From Pelobacter seleniigenes DSM 18267 (GTDB lineage: Bacteria > Desulfobacterota > Desulfuromonadia > Desulfuromonadales > Geopsychrobacteraceae), in NCBI RefSeq assembly GCF_000711225.1, contig NZ_JOMG01000002.1, forward strand, positions 2,678,501-2,742,500: 64,000 nt of DNA. Direction: 5' to 3'. Shown piece after piece: positions 8,351 to 16,846 of this stretch. Both the position numbers and the translations under genes were made by a program. Under the pieces are notes generated by a model. That model did not search any database. It saw only the letters and a list, made by a program, of their open reading frames with translations, and was not told the DNA's origin. Numbering within the stretch: position 1 is the first letter of the stretch; each line of letters opens with the position of its first letter.

Positions 8351-8914
8351 TCAGCCCTCCATCAGCAGGATGGCTTCGGCAACTTCCTTGAGGCTCTTCC
8401 GTTTGTCCATGGCCAGTTTCTGGATCTTGCGATGAGCTTCGGGTTCCTTCAGCCCCTGCTTCATCAGCAACCCTTTGGCCCGGTCAACCAATTTCCGGGT
8501 TTCCAGGCTGTCTTTGAGGGCAGCAACTTCATCGCGCAGATTTGAGAGCTCAATAAACTGATGAATGGCCAGATCCACGGAAATTTTCAATTGTTCTTCC
8601 TTGAACGGTTTCATCAGGTACTGATGCACCCCTGCGTCCTGGGCTTTGGACACGGTTTCACTGTCCGTGGTGCCGGTCAGCAGGACGATAGCGCCACAGG
8701 GCTTGCGGTTGATTTTCCCGGCAGCGGTAATCCCGTCCATCACCGGCATGGTCACATCCATCACGGTCAGTAACGGGCTGTGGGTCGCGGCCATAGCGAC
8801 AGCCTGTGCGCCGTCCGCCGCTTCAAAAATCTCATCGAAACCATAATCGGCCAGGGCTTTGGCAACCTGACGCCGAATCAGGGGTTCATCATCAACGACT
8901 AATGCTATTTTCAC
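8351..8914 (-). CDS. ANTAR-domain response regulator (GnfR/NasT-like)
   Basis: The 187-residue product has a receiver domain (residues 1-120) with the phospho-acceptor Asp53 in VMDVTMPVMDG. A C-terminal ANTAR RNA-binding domain follows (about 125-185; RAKGLLM, then EVAEAILLM). Phosphorylated ANTAR proteins bind paired RNA hairpins and prevent transcription termination. In Geobacter sulfurreducens a kinase/ANTAR pair named GnfL/GnfR controls nitrogen-fixation genes this way, and the terminators in the nifH and second glnK leaders are candidate targets. The start is GTG with AGAGGA upstream. It lies between amtB and draT in the same direction. Confidence 0.9.
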   Translation of the reverse strand: MKIALVVDDEPLIRRQVAKALADYGFDEIFEAADGAQAVAMAATHSPLLTVMDVTMPVMDGITAAGKINRKPCGAIVLLTGTTDSETVSKAQDAGVHQYLMKPFKEEQLKISVDLAIHQFIELSNLRDEVAALKDSLETRKLVDRAKGLLMKQGLKEPEAHRKIQKLAMDKRKSLKEVAEAILLMEG

Positions 8915-8935
8915 GGGTTGTCCTCTTTGCCAGTC

Positions 8936-8970
8936 GGCAACCTTCCGCCCGACCTGAACGGAAGGCTGCC
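8936..8970 (-). other. Hairpin between amtB and the ANTAR regulator
   Basis: A 12-base stem (GGCAGCCTTCCG with CGGAAGGTTGCC, one G-U pair) has no following T-run. It lies 22 bases before the regulator start and 21 bases after the amtB stop. It probably tunes the ratio of amtB to downstream mRNA. Confidence 0.45.
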
Positions 8971-8991
8971 GGAGAAGTAGTGGTGGTAAAG

Positions 8992-10329
8992 TTAACGGCT
9001 CTGCGGCGTATTGTAGCCGGAAATACCGCTTGACCCTGCGATGCTGACCCGTTGGAAATCAGGATAGGCTTCCATGCCGATTTCGGCCGAATCGCAGCCA
9101 AGCATCTCTTCCTCTTCACTGACCCGGATCCCGACCGTATACTTCAGCACCAGCCAGGTAATGGAGGTGGTCACAATCACGAAGGCGCCGATGGAGACCA
9201 CACCGATGAACTGGGTCACGAAGCTCGCTTCAGAGTTGGTGATCGGCACCGCCAGGGTGCCCCAGACCCCGCACACCAGGTGAACCGACAAGGCGCCGAC
9301 CACGTCATCGATCTTGAGCTTGTCGAAAAACGGTACGGCCAACACCACCAGGATCCCGCCGACCGCGCCGATCAGGGTCGCGGCGCCCAGCGACGGCGTC
9401 GCCGGCCCGGCGGTGATCGACACCAGCCCGGCCAACGCGCCGTTCAGGGCCATGGTCACGTCGACCTTCTTGTACATGATCTGCACCAGGATCATCGCGG
9501 CGATCATCCCGCCGCAGGCGGCCAGGTTGGTGTTGACCATGACGTTGGACATTTCGATGGCGCTGGCGGCGTTGCCCAGGGCCAGCACCGAGCCGCCGTT
9601 AAACCCGTACCAGCCCATCCACAGGATGAAGGTGCCCAGGGTGGCCAGGGGGATGTTGGAACCGGGGAAGGGGTTGACCCGCCCGTCCTTGCCGTACTTG
9701 CCTTTGCGCGCACCGAGGATGATCGCCCCGGTCAGCGCGGCCCAGCCGCCCACCGAGTGGACCAGGGTCGACCCGGCGTAGTCGGTGAACCCCATCTCGG
9801 ACAGCCAGCCGCCGCCCCACACCCAGGCCCCCTGGATCGGATAGATGACCCCGGTCAGCACCACGCAGAAGGCCAGGAACGACCACAGCTTGATCCGCTC
9901 GGCCACGCAGCCGGAGACCACCGAACAGGCCGCACCGCAGAACACCATCTGGAAGAACCAGTCGGATGAGGCGGCGTAACCGGCGGCATAATCGCCGGAC
10001 AGGGCCGCGGCGTCATCCGGCCCCCAGAGCCCGAAACTGCCGATGAACCCGCCGTCCACCCCGGCGTACATCAGATTGTAGCCGATCAGGTAGAAAAGGA
10101 TCCCGGCGATCCCGAACAGGGAAATATTCTTCAGGCAGATGGTGGCGACGTTCTTCGAGCGCACCAGACCGGATTCGAGCATGCCGAACCCAGCGGCCAT
10201 CCACATCACCAGCACCCCCATGACCAGAAAGGAAAAGGTATTCAAAACATAGGACAGCTCGGCATCGGCTGCGAGGGCCAGGCTCGGGACGAGCAGAATC
10301 GCCGCCAGGGTCAGGACCGTTTTTTTCAT
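8992..10329 (-). CDS. amtB: Ammonium transporter, first copy
   Basis: The 445-residue product is a full-length Amt/Rh-family channel with a cleavable signal peptide (MKKTVLTLAAILLVPSLALA) and about eleven membrane helices. It has the expected DYAGSTLVHSVGGWAALTGA motif and, near the C-terminus, VHLVCGVWGT. It imports ammonium and, with GlnK, signals external ammonium to DraG and other targets. It is 55 bases after glnK and in the same unit as the ANTAR regulator and draTG. Its coding sequence appears richer in GC at third positions than that of the second copy. Confidence 0.95.
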   Translation of the reverse strand: MKKTVLTLAAILLVPSLALAADAELSYVLNTFSFLVMGVLVMWMAAGFGMLESGLVRSKNVATICLKNISLFGIAGILFYLIGYNLMYAGVDGGFIGSFGLWGPDDAAALSGDYAAGYAASSDWFFQMVFCGAACSVVSGCVAERIKLWSFLAFCVVLTGVIYPIQGAWVWGGGWLSEMGFTDYAGSTLVHSVGGWAALTGAIILGARKGKYGKDGRVNPFPGSNIPLATLGTFILWMGWYGFNGGSVLALGNAASAIEMSNVMVNTNLAACGGMIAAMILVQIMYKKVDVTMALNGALAGLVSITAGPATPSLGAATLIGAVGGILVVLAVPFFDKLKIDDVVGALSVHLVCGVWGTLAVPITNSEASFVTQFIGVVSIGAFVIVTTSITWLVLKYTVGIRVSEEEEMLGCDSAEIGMEAYPDFQRVSIAGSSGISGYNTPQSR

Positions 10330-10384
10330 GGTGTGTATCTCCTTGTCTATATGAATAAAGTGTCTTTTGATGGTGAAGGGCGGA

Positions 10385-10780
<396 letters not shown>

Positions 10781-10786
10781 TCATCT

Positions 10787-10802
10787 AGCAGCTATTGTGC
10801 CA
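10787..10802 (-). promoter_or_regulatory. Sigma-54 promoter of the first glnK-amtB unit
   Basis: The minus strand reads TGGCACAATAGCTGCT with 10 bases between GG and GC. The leader to glnK is only about 50 bases and contains no terminator, unlike the second glnK unit. Confidence 0.88.
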
Positions 10803-10981
10803 ATTTGTAACGTGCTGAGATCGTGCAGGAAGGCAGTTTTTATGGCGAGATATGCTTATAATTTAGGCGGCTTGGTGTAGGGCTGCTTAAGCGCTGATCA
10901 GCACCGCTGCGCAAGCGGATGATACGGGGGACGTTGTGTGCGATGCAAATGAGTGACTGGGCGGAGATGGTCCAAAGAGGC

Positions 10982-11013
10982 CAGGGCGCCTCTCCACGGA
11001 AAGAGGCGCCCTG
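10982..11013 (-). terminator. Terminator after the second amtB
   Basis: CAGGGCGCCTCT and AGAGGCGCCCTG form a perfect 12-base stem with an 8-base loop directly after amtB on the minus strand. A closely similar stem is found at 55096-55134. Confidence 0.7.
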
Positions 11014-11033
11014 ACTGCTACAGGTGGGAAGAA

Positions 11034-12374
11034 TTATTTCTTGGTGTCTTCCGGGGTGAAAACGGAGCCGAGACGGACCGTGTGAAAGTCGGGGTAGGCG
11101 CTGGCGCCATGCTCCGAGAAATCGAGCCCGGCCAGTTCTTCTTCTTTGCTGACCCGCATACCAATGACCATGTCGATCACTTTAAAGAGAATGAAGCCGG
11201 TGGTGAAGGCCCAGGCAAAGCAGGTTGCGATGCCGATCAACTGCACGCCGACGGTGTGCAGGGAAAAGCCTGCCGAGTCAAAGAGTCCGGCAGCCAGGGT
11301 TCCCCAGGCGCCACAGACGCCGTGAACAGAAACAGCACCGACCGGATCGTCGACTTTGATTTTATCGAAAAACATAACCGAGAAAACCACCAGGATACCG
11401 GCCACCAGGCCGATAATTACAGCGGAAACCGCAGAGACATTGGCACATCCGGCGGTGATGCCGACCAGCCCGGCCAACGCGCCGTTGAGGGTCATGCCGA
11501 TATCGCTTTTACCGAATTTGAACCAGGTGTACAGCATGGCCGAAACGGCACCAGCGGCAGCGGCCAGGGTTGTGGTCACAGCGATAATGGCGATGGAGGA
11601 GTCACCGGTGGTGGTTGAACCGGGGTTGAATCCGTACCAGCCGAACCAGAGCAGGAAAACGCCCAGGGCGGCGATGGGAATGTTATGCCCGGGAATCGGT
11701 TTGACGTTGCCGTTCTTGTCAAATTTGCCGGCGCGTGGGCCAACCACAATGGCTCCGGCCAGGGCCAACCAGCCACCGACGGAGTGGACCACGGAGGAAC
11801 CGGCGAAATCAATGAAGCCAAGCCCTTCCAGCCAGCCGCTGCCATGGAACAGGCTACCCCAGGCCCAGCCGCCGAAAATAGGATAAATCAAGGCGGAGAC
11901 AAAGACCGAATAGACCATGTAGGCGCTGAATTTGGTCCGTTCGGCGACCGCTCCGGAAATAATGGTCGCGGCGGTTGCCGCAAACACGACCTGGAACATC
12001 CAGAAAGCATAGTTCCAGGCCTCACCGTCGCCGGTTGCGCCGCTGAAGAAGAAATCGGTGGTGCCGAACAGACCATTGGTGGTGCCGAACATCAGGCCGA
12101 AACCAACGGCCCAGAAGGCCAGGGAGCCGACCGAAAAGTCCATCAAGTTTTTCATCATGATGTTACAGGCATTTTTGGCCCGGGTGAAGCCGGCCTCGAC
12201 CATGGCGAATCCGGCCTGCATCAGGAAGACCAGGAAGGCGGCGACCAGGGTCCAGACAAAGTTCAGGTTGTTTTGTACGGCATCGGCGGTCATCGGCTCG
12301 GCATCGGCGGCGGCAGCCAGCAGCGGTGCTCCGAAGAGCAGGGCGAGCAATAATATCGAGGTGCGTTTCCTCAT
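11034..12374 (-). CDS. amtB: Ammonium transporter, second copy
   Basis: This is a second full-length Amt channel of 446 residues with a signal peptide (MRKRTSILLLALLFGAPLLA). It has the family motifs DFAGSSVVHSVGGWLALAGA and VHGVCGAWGT. It is clearly diverged from the first copy, so this is not a recent duplication of the whole pair. It sits 58 bases after the second glnK and ends at a strong terminator. It probably serves the same ammonium uptake and sensing role with different regulation, because its leader has an attenuator. Confidence 0.95.
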   Translation of the reverse strand: MRKRTSILLLALLFGAPLLAAAADAEPMTADAVQNNLNFVWTLVAAFLVFLMQAGFAMVEAGFTRAKNACNIMMKNLMDFSVGSLAFWAVGFGLMFGTTNGLFGTTDFFFSGATGDGEAWNYAFWMFQVVFAATAATIISGAVAERTKFSAYMVYSVFVSALIYPIFGGWAWGSLFHGSGWLEGLGFIDFAGSSVVHSVGGWLALAGAIVVGPRAGKFDKNGNVKPIPGHNIPIAALGVFLLWFGWYGFNPGSTTTGDSSIAIIAVTTTLAAAAGAVSAMLYTWFKFGKSDIGMTLNGALAGLVGITAGCANVSAVSAVIIGLVAGILVVFSVMFFDKIKVDDPVGAVSVHGVCGAWGTLAAGLFDSAGFSLHTVGVQLIGIATCFAWAFTTGFILFKVIDMVIGMRVSKEEELAGLDFSEHGASAYPDFHTVRLGSVFTPEDTKK

Positions 12375-12432
12375 GTCAGATATCTCCTGTCAATAAAATA
12401 TGGTGGAAAAAATAATCGGTGAACCGATTTGC

Positions 12433-12795
<363 letters not shown>

Positions 12796-12798
12796 TCA

Positions 12799-12837
12799 TA
12801 AAAAAAGCGCTCAAACTCTACGAGGAGTTTTGAGCGC
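12799..12837 (-). terminator. Intrinsic terminator in the second glnK leader
   Basis: On the minus strand GCGCTCAAAACTC pairs with GAGTTTGAGCGC (one bulged A) around a six-base loop CTCGTA and is followed by TTTTTTT. It lies between the sigma-54 promoter and glnK, about 30 bases before the start codon, and cannot be the end of the upstream kinase gene because the promoter lies between them. It is a clear attenuator candidate. Confidence 0.85.
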
Positions 12838-12912
12838 CATTGCTCTAAACATTATTGAGGTATTTCCTAACCGTAAGCAGGACCTTGGTTCCCGCAGGCC
12901 TGCTCGCTATTT

Positions 12913-12928
12913 TGCATTCTCCATACCA
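12913..12928 (-). promoter_or_regulatory. Sigma-54 promoter of the second glnK-amtB unit
   Basis: The minus strand reads TGGTATGGAGAATGCA with 10 bases between GG and GC. The -24 box deviates (TGGTAT) but the -12 box and spacing fit. The transcript would have a leader of about 130 bases. Confidence 0.75.
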
Positions 12929-12958
12929 ACAAAAAAAATAATGCTTCTTTTCTGGTGG

Positions 12959-12979
12959 CTAGTCGTCGCCGATGACTAG
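12959..12979. promoter_or_regulatory. Palindrome upstream of the second glnK promoter
   Basis: CTAGTC and GACTAG form the ends of a 21-base near-palindrome starting about 30 bases upstream of the -24 box. It could be an activator site. The rest of the gene-free stretch to 13144 shows only A/T tracts and no further recognisable element. Confidence 0.35.
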
Positions 12980-13144
12980 ATTTGCCTGTAAAAAAAATCC
13001 ATGGGCGGCGGTTAGTCATGAAAAAATCGCTTCCCTTGACTGAGGTGCGGGGAGTTTGGAAAAAAAATCATCAGCGCCGGCACGGGAAGATGTTGAATTT
13101 TTAGACAGTAAGGCGCGCTGGTTGATTAAAAACAGTGCACCGGA

Positions 13145-14734
13145 TCAAATCTCGCGACATTTCTCCGGGAGGAAAATTTCAAAGCAACTGCCCCGTTCAG
13201 GAGCATCGGAAACCTGCAGGTGACCATCATATTCGGCGACGATTTTACGGCACAGGTAGAGCCCCAGACCGGTACCGGTGCCGTCCTTGCGGGCGGTGAA
13301 AAAAGGTTCGAAAATCCGCTCTTTGAGGGCATCCGGAACGCCTGGGCCGGTATCGCAAAAACGCACAAAGAGGCCGTTTCCGGGCCGGAATTCCGTGCTG
13401 ATGCGGATCTGGCCATGAGCCCCCATAGCCTGCACGGCATTGAGGATCAGGTTGATGAAGATCTGCTTGAAGCGATTGTTGTCGATATGGACCAGCGGCA
13501 ACTTGGCGAACTCTTCGCTCACCGTGATCTGCTCTTTGTTCAGTTCATAGCGTAGCAGTTTCAGGACATCGGCCAGGGTTTCGTTGAGATCGGTCAGTTT
13601 CTTCCGGCCTTCCTGGGCCCCGGAGTAGGAGAGTAGCTCTGAGGTCAGACTGGTCAGTCGCTCGACTTCGGTGTTGATCCGCTCCAGCAGCTCCTGTTGG
13701 TCGGCGTTGTAATTGTCTTCGGTCAACAGCAGTTCGCAGGCGTAATTGATGACCGACAGCGGGTTATTGATTTCATGGGCGATGCCGGCGCTCATCCGCC
13801 CGACCTCGGCCAGTTTTTCCGACTGGATGGTCTGCGCCAGGAGCTGCTCGAATTCGGTAATATCCTCCACTACCACCACGGCACCGATGGTTTTCTCACC
13901 GGCTTTGAGCGGCGCCAGGAAGCGTTTCTGGAGGCGGTTCTCCCCGGTCTGGCCGCGATGCAGCAGGCGCAGTTTCTGCGCTTTCCCTTCGGCCAGCACC
14001 CGCCGCAGCCGGTCGGCGATCCCTTCTTCTTCGAGGGTGGGGAACAACTCATTGAGGGGGCAGCCGATCGCCTTTGCCGCTGGAATGCGGCTGATCTGGG
14101 CCATGCTGTCGTTCCAGGAGGTGATGTGCAGTTGCCGGTCGACGGTGTAAACGCCGATACTGATGCTGGACAGAATCTGCCGGTTGAGGTTGTGGAGGTG
14201 TTCTTTTTCCTTATTGACCCGACAGAGATCCCGATACAGGCGGGCATTATCGATGGCAATGGCCGCCTGGCCGGCCAGGATCGACAGGGCATCGCAGTCG
14301 TCCGCAGAAAAAGCCTCTTCCTGCTGGCTTTCAACATTGAGGACGCCGATAATCCTTTCTCGGGCAATCAAGGGCACGGCCAGCTCAGAGCGCGCCGCTT
14401 CGATACCGGGGATATAGTCTTCGGCCTGGGCCAGGTTCTGGATCAGGTAGGGACGACCGAACTTGGCCGCTTTGCCCATGATCCCCTGACCGAGCAGGAT
14501 CGGCTGTTCGGTGACCGCCTGCTCATAGCCGAACGCGGCCACGGACTCCAACTGCCGGCCGTCCTCGCTGAGCAGACGGATAATGGCATTCTCGAAATGA
14601 AAAACCTCACGGGAAAGTTCAAGAATCCGGGTTAACAGCCGGTCAATATCGGTTATGGCGGCCAGTTCCTTGCCAACATCAATCAGCACACGGAACAATT
14701 TCTGGTTCTGATCATACATAGTCGCTGAACTCAT
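13145..14734 (-). CDS. GAF-PAS sensor histidine kinase (GnfL-like)
   Basis: The 529-residue product has no membrane segment, so it senses a cytoplasmic signal. Domains in order are GAF (about 15-165), PAS (185-300), the phospho-acceptor helix with His320 in GIAHEINNPLSV, and an HATPase domain with the GTGTGLGLYL lid. The ATG at 14734 is chosen because the sigma-54 promoter at 14789-14804 would lie inside any longer reading frame. Sigma-54 control and nearness to the ANTAR regulator make it the likely kinase partner, by analogy with GnfL/GnfR of Geobacter; an orphan role is possible. Confidence 0.85.
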   Translation of the reverse strand: MSSATMYDQNQKLFRVLIDVGKELAAITDIDRLLTRILELSREVFHFENAIIRLLSEDGRQLESVAAFGYEQAVTEQPILLGQGIMGKAAKFGRPYLIQNLAQAEDYIPGIEAARSELAVPLIARERIIGVLNVESQQEEAFSADDCDALSILAGQAAIAIDNARLYRDLCRVNKEKEHLHNLNRQILSSISIGVYTVDRQLHITSWNDSMAQISRIPAAKAIGCPLNELFPTLEEEGIADRLRRVLAEGKAQKLRLLHRGQTGENRLQKRFLAPLKAGEKTIGAVVVVEDITEFEQLLAQTIQSEKLAEVGRMSAGIAHEINNPLSVINYACELLLTEDNYNADQQELLERINTEVERLTSLTSELLSYSGAQEGRKKLTDLNETLADVLKLLRYELNKEQITVSEEFAKLPLVHIDNNRFKQIFINLILNAVQAMGAHGQIRISTEFRPGNGLFVRFCDTGPGVPDALKERIFEPFFTARKDGTGTGLGLYLCRKIVAEYDGHLQVSDAPERGSCFEIFLPEKCREI

Positions 14735-14788
14735 TTCGCTGGAACCTGTAAAAATCGATCTCAGGATGGGAGTAATCGTTTTCTTATA

Positions 14789-14804
14789 AGCATGGACAGT
14801 GCCA
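14789..14804 (-). promoter_or_regulatory. Sigma-54 promoter of the histidine kinase
   Basis: The minus strand reads TGGCACTGTCCATGCT with a perfect -24 box and 10-base spacing. The start site would be near 14777, about 43 bases before the kinase ATG. Confidence 0.85.
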
Positions 14805-14843
14805 AAATAGAGATTCGAACTTACGGGAGGCAATTCTTTTTTT

Positions 14844-14859
14844 TGGCTTGGTTTCTGCA
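14844..14859 (+). promoter_or_regulatory. Candidate sigma-54 promoter of the phosphorylase gene
   Basis: The plus strand reads TGGCTTGGTTTCTGCA with 10 bases between GG and GC. It matches the -12 box well and the -24 box in part. It is divergent from, and 40 bases away from, the kinase promoter, so one activator could serve both. Confidence 0.6.
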
Positions 14860-14929
14860 AAAATAGAGTTCTTTTTAACGAGGCTGAACATCAGCTCCTA
14901 CCGAGCTGCCACCCCGAAGGGATGTCTTT

Positions 14930-16681
14930 ATGCTCTTGAGGTCAGATCTTTCGTTGATCGAAAGCGTTGAGCGGTTTACCACCCGCCTGGAAAAAATTTA
15001 CAGCCCGGAACTCGCCCGGCAAACCGCTGGCCGGATTGTCGCCGAGCTGGCGGTCTTTAAGAAGAAATTCTCCCCCCGGCAGCACGAGCGGCTCTGGGAT
15101 CAGGGCGATGTGTTGCTGATCAGCTACGGGAATTCGATCGTGCAGGAAGGGCAGTTGCCGCTATGGGTGCTGGCCCGGTTTCTGGAGCAACGGCTGAAAG
15201 GGTTTGTCAACGTCATTCACCTGTTGCCCTTTTTCCCATTCAGTTCCGACGACGGTTTCGCGGTCATCGATTACCGCAAGGTCAATCCTCTGCTGGGGGA
15301 CTGGGAAGACGTCGCGCGGATCAACCAATCGTTCGAGCTGATGTTCGATCTGGTTATCAACCATGTCTCCAGCCATCACGGGTGGTTCGAACAGTTTATC
15401 CGTGACGAGTTGCCGGGGAAAAATTACTTCATCACTCCGCCGCCGCAGGCGGAGCTGGGGAAGGTGGTTCGCCCGCGCGAGTCTCCGCTGTTGACCCCGG
15501 TGGCCACTGCCGCCGGCAAGAAGTCGGTCTGGACCACTTTCAGCGCCGATCAGGTCGATGTCAATTTTGCCAACCCCGATGTGCTGCTCGAATATGTCCG
15601 GATCCTTCTCGACTACCTGGCCAAGGGGGCCAGGATCATCCGCCTGGATGCCATTGCTTTCTTATGGAAGGAATCCGCCACCAGCTGCATGAATCTGCCC
15701 CAGACCCATGAGTTTGTCCGCCTGCTGCGTGAGCTGCTCGATGCGGCGGTGCCACAAACCCTGCTGCTCACCGAGACCAATGTGCCGCATCAGCAGAATG
15801 TCAGTTATTTCGGCGACAGCGATGAAGCCCATATGGTCTATCAGTTCAGCCTGGCGCCGCTGCTCTTGCACAGCCTGTTTCGGGGCAACGCCCGCTACCT
15901 GAACCACTGGGCGCGGCGCTGCTGTCTGACCCCGCCGGGCTGCACCTTCCTCAATTTTACCGCGTCTCACGATGGGATCGGCATGCGCCCCCTGGAGGGG
16001 CTGTTACCGCAGGGGGAAATCGACTTGCTGCTCAAGGGGATGGAACAGTTCGGCGGGCAGATCAGCTACCGGACCAATAATGACGGCAGCAAAAGCGCCT
16101 ATGAAATCAACATTACCTATTTCGATGCCCTGAAAGGAACCTGGTTGGGGGAAGATAGCTGGCAGATCGCCCGCTTTTTGCTTGCCCAGACCCTGATGCT
16201 GGGACTGCGTGGGATTCCGGCCTTTTACATTCACAGCCTGCTGGCAACCCCCAACGATTACGCGGGGGTCGAAAAGGGGGGACGGGCACGTCTGATCAAT
16301 CGGCACAGTTGGGATCTGGGCGAGCTGGAAAATCTGCTGGGCGATTTTCAGACCCCGCAAGCGATTGTTTTCAACGAATTGCGGCGGCGGATAAAAATTC
16401 GCCAGCAACAGGCGGCCTTTCATCCCGATGCCCGCCAGCAGATTATTCACCTGGGCGATCATGTCTGCGGCTTCTGGCGCTACAGCCCGGACGGCAGGGA
16501 GCGGATCCTGGCGATCCACAATATCACCGACCAACTGCGCCCCCTGTATCTGGCAGGCCCTCTGGAAGGCAAGCTGAGCGGCCGCTGGCAAGGACTGCTG
16601 ACCGGTGAAGAGGTCAACGGCCTGCAGGCCACCGTGCAACTGCCCCCCTACCATGTGCTCTGGCTGAAACAGGTGGAGTGA
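14930..16681 (+). CDS. GH13_18 glycoside phosphorylase, likely glucosylglycerate phosphorylase
   Basis: The 583-residue product belongs to the sucrose-phosphorylase-like subfamily of GH13. Catalytic residues are visible: nucleophile Asp240 (IRLDAIAFLWK), acid/base Glu282 (LLTETNVPH) and stabiliser Asp348 (FTASHDGIG). The subfamily phosphorolyses sucrose, sucrose-6-phosphate or glucosylglycerate. The convergent neighbours are GpgS and a HAD phosphatase that make glucosylglycerate, so that substrate is most likely: it would recover glucose 1-phosphate and glycerate when the solute is no longer needed. AAGGGA precedes the ATG. Sucrose phosphorylase remains an alternative. Confidence 0.85.
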   Translation: MLLRSDLSLIESVERFTTRLEKIYSPELARQTAGRIVAELAVFKKKFSPRQHERLWDQGDVLLISYGNSIVQEGQLPLWVLARFLEQRLKGFVNVIHLLPFFPFSSDDGFAVIDYRKVNPLLGDWEDVARINQSFELMFDLVINHVSSHHGWFEQFIRDELPGKNYFITPPPQAELGKVVRPRESPLLTPVATAAGKKSVWTTFSADQVDVNFANPDVLLEYVRILLDYLAKGARIIRLDAIAFLWKESATSCMNLPQTHEFVRLLRELLDAAVPQTLLLTETNVPHQQNVSYFGDSDEAHMVYQFSLAPLLLHSLFRGNARYLNHWARRCCLTPPGCTFLNFTASHDGIGMRPLEGLLPQGEIDLLLKGMEQFGGQISYRTNNDGSKSAYEINITYFDALKGTWLGEDSWQIARFLLAQTLMLGLRGIPAFYIHSLLATPNDYAGVEKGGRARLINRHSWDLGELENLLGDFQTPQAIVFNELRRRIKIRQQQAAFHPDARQQIIHLGDHVCGFWRYSPDGRERILAIHNITDQLRPLYLAGPLEGKLSGRWQGLLTGEEVNGLQATVQLPPYHVLWLKQVE

Positions 16682-16693
16682 CGCAACAGACTG

Positions 16694-16724
16694 TTGAAAA
16701 AGTCCATTTCTGGTCTTTTTTCAA
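16694..16724 (+). terminator. Terminator after the phosphorylase gene
   Basis: TTGAAAAAG and CTTTTTTCAA form a 9-base stem (one extra T) just after the stop codon. The A- and T-rich arms would let it work in both directions between the convergent genes. The rest of the gap to 16846 has no recognised element. Confidence 0.5.
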
Positions 16725-16846
16725 ACCCAGTGGAGAAAGGTGTGATTTCGTCCTCCTGACAAAATCAATGCGTGAGAAAGTCGCCATTGGTTCTAATCGC
16801 CCATGCACGGCCTCACCAGCCTGTAAATAAGCCCCGCACGGCAGGA

